Origin: Kaistia granuli DSM 23481 | GTDB lineage: Bacteria; Pseudomonadota; Alphaproteobacteria; Rhizobiales; Kaistiaceae | Direction of reading: 5' to 3' | Length of the DNA stretch: 64,000 bases | NCBI RefSeq assembly: GCF_000380505.1 | Contig: NZ_AQYH01000003.1 | Location: 186,001 to 250,000 of the forward strand | In this document: positions 61,737 to 64,000 of the stretch, piece after piece | Layout of the letters: every line of letters starts with the position of its first letter | Position numbering within the stretch: position 1 is the stretch's first letter | The notes under the pieces: generated by a model | The model's input: only the letters and a program-made list of their open reading frames with translations | What the model was told of the DNA's origin: nothing | Databases searched by the model: none | Program-made: the position numbers and the translations under genes

Positions 61737-62560
61737 CGGTTCGGCTCCCTTGCCGGAAAATTGACGCGCAGGAAATGGTCCAGCGCGGCGCGGAATTCGG
61801 AGATGTGGCGCGACTTGTCGATCGCTTTCGGTGGGATTTCGACCATGCGGGCGCCGGGAATGGTCGCGGCGAGCTTTTGGGCATAGGCCAGCGGATGGGC
61901 GTGATCGACGCCGTGCCCGATCACCAGCGTTGGCACCCTCAGGGCGGCGACCTCGGCCTCGCTGACGCCGGGGCCATCGCGCGCGATGTCGCCGAGGAGA
62001 TCCGCCGTGACGGCGAAGTCCGGCCGGTCGAAGAAGCCGAGCAGCGAGGCGAGATTGTCAGGGGCTTGCCGCCGTAGTTGGTCGGCGGTCGCCGAATTGG
62101 CAAAGGCAGCCCGCGCCGCGTCGCGTGGAAGGCGTTTCATCCAGTCGGCGACTTCGGCATAGGGACGCATATTGTCCGGAGCGGGCCCGAACAGCCAGGC
62201 CGGCCGAGCGAGCACGAGCCCGGCGACGCGATCCGGATGGCGCGTGGCGATATGGAGCGCAATCGCAGCCCCCATCGAGATGCCACCGACGACGAAGCGT
62301 TCGATGCCCTTTGCATCGCAGGCCGCGAGCACGTCGTCGGCGAACATCGCCTTGGAAAACGGCCGGACGCTGCCGGGTGTCGATCGGCCCTGGGCGCGGC
62401 ATTCGACGGTCAGGCGACGATAGTCGGGACTATCGGGAAAGTTCTCGACGATCTGGCGATTGTCGCCACCGAGGCCATGCTGGAAGACGACCGGAAATCC
62501 GGCACCGCTATCGAAAACACGGAGATCGGCGTCGTCGCGCCGGAGGCTCGATGCGGTCAT
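61733..62560 (-). CDS. Alpha/beta hydrolase
   Basis: A 275-residue alpha/beta-fold hydrolase. The oxyanion stretch is FQHGLGGDNRQ, the nucleophile elbow VGGISMGAAIALH (Ser), the acid in GHGVDHAHPL (Asp) and the His in DKSRHISEF. No signal peptide is seen, so it is cytosolic. It lies inside the sugar operon with 4-base overlaps on both sides. It could open a sugar lactone formed by the Gfo/Idh/MocA dehydrogenase, but sequence alone does not show the substrate. Confidence 0.9.
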   Translation of the reverse strand: MTASSLRRDDADLRVFDSGAGFPVVFQHGLGGDNRQIVENFPDSPDYRRLTVECRAQGRSTPGSVRPFSKAMFADDVLAACDAKGIERFVVGGISMGAAIALHIATRHPDRVAGLVLARPAWLFGPAPDNMRPYAEVADWMKRLPRDAARAAFANSATADQLRRQAPDNLASLLGFFDRPDFAVTADLLGDIARDGPGVSEAEVAALRVPTLVIGHGVDHAHPLAYAQKLAATIPGARMVEIPPKAIDKSRHISEFRAALDHFLRVNFPAREPNR

Positions 62561-63381
62561 GGCCTGAGCTGCCTGGAAAGGTACGCGGCGACGCCGGGCG
62601 CTTCCTCGGCCGACAGGCCATGCGTTACCACCGGGCCATCGAAGCCCACCGCCCGCAAGCGCGCGAAAAAATCGGGAAAATCGACAATCCCGGCTCCGGC
62701 GGTGGCGAAGCTGCCATCGGCCTTGCGGTCCTTGGCATGCGCCATGGCGATGCGGCCGCCGAGCCTGCCGATCGCCTCGGCCACGACCTGCCGTGCCGTG
62801 TCTCGGTCGGCGATCTCGAACAGATTGGCCGGGTCGAGCACGAAGCGGATGCGCTTCGAACCGATCGCCGCGACTAGCCTCTCGCCGTCCTCGGCCGAGG
62901 TGACGACATTGGCCTGTTCCGGCTCGACGCCGAGATCGACGCTGGCGGCCTCGGCCAGCGCGACTGCCTTGTCCATTTCGGTGAGGAGATCGGCCCAGGC
63001 CTCCGGGGTCGTATTGTCGGGGTGATGAGCCCATTGATCGACGGGATCGCGGGTGCCAGTGCAAAGCGTCACCAGCGGGATGTCGAGCGCGCGCGCCGCC
63101 GCCAGCATGAGCCCGAGCCGGCGCATGCCCACCTCCCGCACCGCAGGGTCGGGATGGATCATGTTATAGGTGCCGGAGAGCGCGACCAGCTCGACGCCGG
63201 TCTCGGCGACGGCCTGGCGGATCCCGTCGATCGTCGCGGCCGGGATCTCGTCCGGCATGGCCGGCAATCCTGCGCAGGCCATGTTGAACTGGGCGCAGCG
63301 ATAGCCGGCCGCCTTGCAGGCGGCCAGCACGGTTAACGGAGTGCTACCAGAAAAGGTCTTGGCGAAGATGCCGAGGCGCAT
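62557..63381 (-). CDS. Sugar phosphate isomerase/epimerase family TIM-barrel protein
   Basis: A 274-residue AP_endonuc_2-type TIM barrel. It begins MRLGIFAKTFSG and contains VELVALSGTYNMIHPD, SVDLGVEPEQANVV, RFVLDPANLFEIADRD and RIAMAHAKDRKADGSFAT, where Glu, Asp and His metal ligands of the xylose-isomerase-like family sit. It probably isomerises or epimerises a sugar or inositol derivative. The ATG shares one base with the upstream stop. Confidence 0.9.
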   Translation of the reverse strand: MRLGIFAKTFSGSTPLTVLAACKAAGYRCAQFNMACAGLPAMPDEIPAATIDGIRQAVAETGVELVALSGTYNMIHPDPAVREVGMRRLGLMLAAARALDIPLVTLCTGTRDPVDQWAHHPDNTTPEAWADLLTEMDKAVALAEAASVDLGVEPEQANVVTSAEDGERLVAAIGSKRIRFVLDPANLFEIADRDTARQVVAEAIGRLGGRIAMAHAKDRKADGSFATAGAGIVDFPDFFARLRAVGFDGPVVTHGLSAEEAPGVAAYLSRQLRP

Positions 63382-64000
63382 CAGACCGCCCCCACCCTGT
63401 CGGGCACGCTGACCGCCTCGCCGGTCCGGACCGACTCGGCGATCGCCGCCATGGCGCGCACCGAGGCGAGCCCGTCATGGATATCGGCGCCCTGCTGCCT
63501 CGCGCCGTTCAGGATGGTATCGGCGAAGCCCTCGAGCTGGCGGCGGAAGAAATGACCGTCGGCACCCAGCGGCCGGCGATAGGTCGCGTCTTTCTCCGAG
63601 AAGATCTCGACGTCGCTCGATTTGAAGTACCAGGGATTGTAGGTCTTCGCGACGATGCTGCCGTTTTCGCCATAGAGCTGGAAGCCCTCGAACCAGTCCA
63701 TGCGCACCGCGACCGTCAGATCGAGATGGCCGAGCGTGCCATTGGCGAAGCTGGTTTCGACGAACCAGCTATAGGCGCCGAAACGCTCCGACAGCCGCGC
63801 CCGCACCTCGGTGATCTCGCCGCAGAGGAACCGCGCGGTATCCACGAGATGGCTGCCATGGGCGAGCATGAAATAGCGGCGCAGATCGGCCTTGGGATCC
63901 TCGCTCGGCTTCTTCGCGAACCTGCTCGTGACCGGCAGAGGCTGCACGGCATCCGTCATCGTGTAGCGATGGGTGCTGTCGCAATACCAGGCCTTGAGCG
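63381..64000 (-). CDS. Gfo/Idh/MocA-family oxidoreductase, C-terminal part (runs off right edge)
   Basis: The frame is open from the right edge (LKAWYCDSTHRYTM) to the stop at 63381, giving about 206 residues of the C-terminal substrate-binding domain. Family marks are MLAHGSHLVDTARFLCGEIT, ASVRAMAAIAESVRTGE and GFADTILNG. The NAD(P)-binding Rossmann domain lies outside the window. The enzyme would oxidise a sugar or polyol at the start of the operon pathway. Confidence 0.88.
   Translation of the reverse strand, partial: LKAWYCDSTHRYTMTDAVQPLPVTSRFAKKPSEDPKADLRRYFMLAHGSHLVDTARFLCGEITEVRARLSERFGAYSWFVETSFANGTLGHLDLTVAVRMDWFEGFQLYGENGSIVAKTYNPWYFKSSDVEIFSEKDATYRRPLGADGHFFRRQLEGFADTILNGARQQGADIHDGLASVRAMAAIAESVRTGEAVSVPDRVGAV

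Overview
The window is GC-rich DNA with dense, overlapping operons and typical alphaproteobacterial gene content. The gene order rlpA - dac - tmk - holB - metG - tatD - MBL hydrolase, phosphatidylcholine synthase, an IalB-like protein and the sdhE-mfd pair point to the order Hyphomicrobiales (Rhizobiales). I cannot fix the genus from the sequence alone. About 62 protein genes and one tRNA gene are supported. There is no rRNA, CRISPR array, prophage or recognisable transposase.

Layout. 0-0.7 kb: the N-terminal part of an unknown gene, then tRNA-Ser(UGA) whose 3' end faces that gene. 1.0-4.6 kb: PepSY protein, cytochrome b, response regulator, histidine kinase and a VIT1/CCC1-type metal transporter. 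4.9-13.8 kb: envelope and replication housekeeping run (rlpA, D,D-carboxypeptidase homologue, tmk, holB, metG, a GT90 glycosyltransferase on the other strand, tatD, MBL hydrolase). 13.9-22.5 kb: mixed genes, namely an LPG-synthase-like membrane protein, a GH2 glycosidase with its promoter, a TetR/RidA pair with three operator copies, a DUF1868 2H phosphoesterase, a membrane-anchored GIY-YIG protein, an Old Yellow Enzyme and a truncated haemoglobin. 22.7-28.8 kb: rimO, an ECF sigma/anti-sigma pair facing two tandem secreted TPR paralogues, then a type III polyketide synthase with an ICMT-type methyltransferase.

28.7-44.3 kb: a purine-salvage and catabolism block under a LysR regulator. It runs uraH - xdhABC - ATPase/permease/permease/BMP-type binding protein - terminator - puuD - uraD - allC - M20 hydrolase, which would import a purine or nucleoside and oxidise xanthine to urate, allantoin and beyond. 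No allantoinase gene lies in the block. 44.3-50.9 kb: quinone reductase, MFS exporter, TerC, Pcs, a split YeeE/YedE pair, a UbiH-type hydroxylase and hspQ. 51-59.1 kb: a ParD-like/MetAP two-gene unit, IalB, a YejA-like peptide-binding protein, a RIME-like palindromic element, mfd and sdhE. 59.2-64 kb: a sugar operon read leftwards (Gfo/Idh/MocA oxidoreductase running off the right edge, TIM-barrel isomerase, alpha/beta hydrolase, pentulose/hexulose-phosphate epimerase, ROK kinase, DeoR repressor).

The most striking observation is that the PBP5-type carboxypeptidase homologue at 6335-7522 has lost the key residue of all three catalytic motifs (SxxK to AMAK, SGN to AGN, KTG to STG) while the rest of the fold and the gene order are intact. 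It is probably a retained pseudoenzyme. Other points worth a look are the ParD-like/MetAP unit with its palindromic operator, the tandem TPR paralogues with long identical DNA tracts beside an ECF sigma factor, the three-copy TetR operator, and the possible island boundary at tRNA-Ser.
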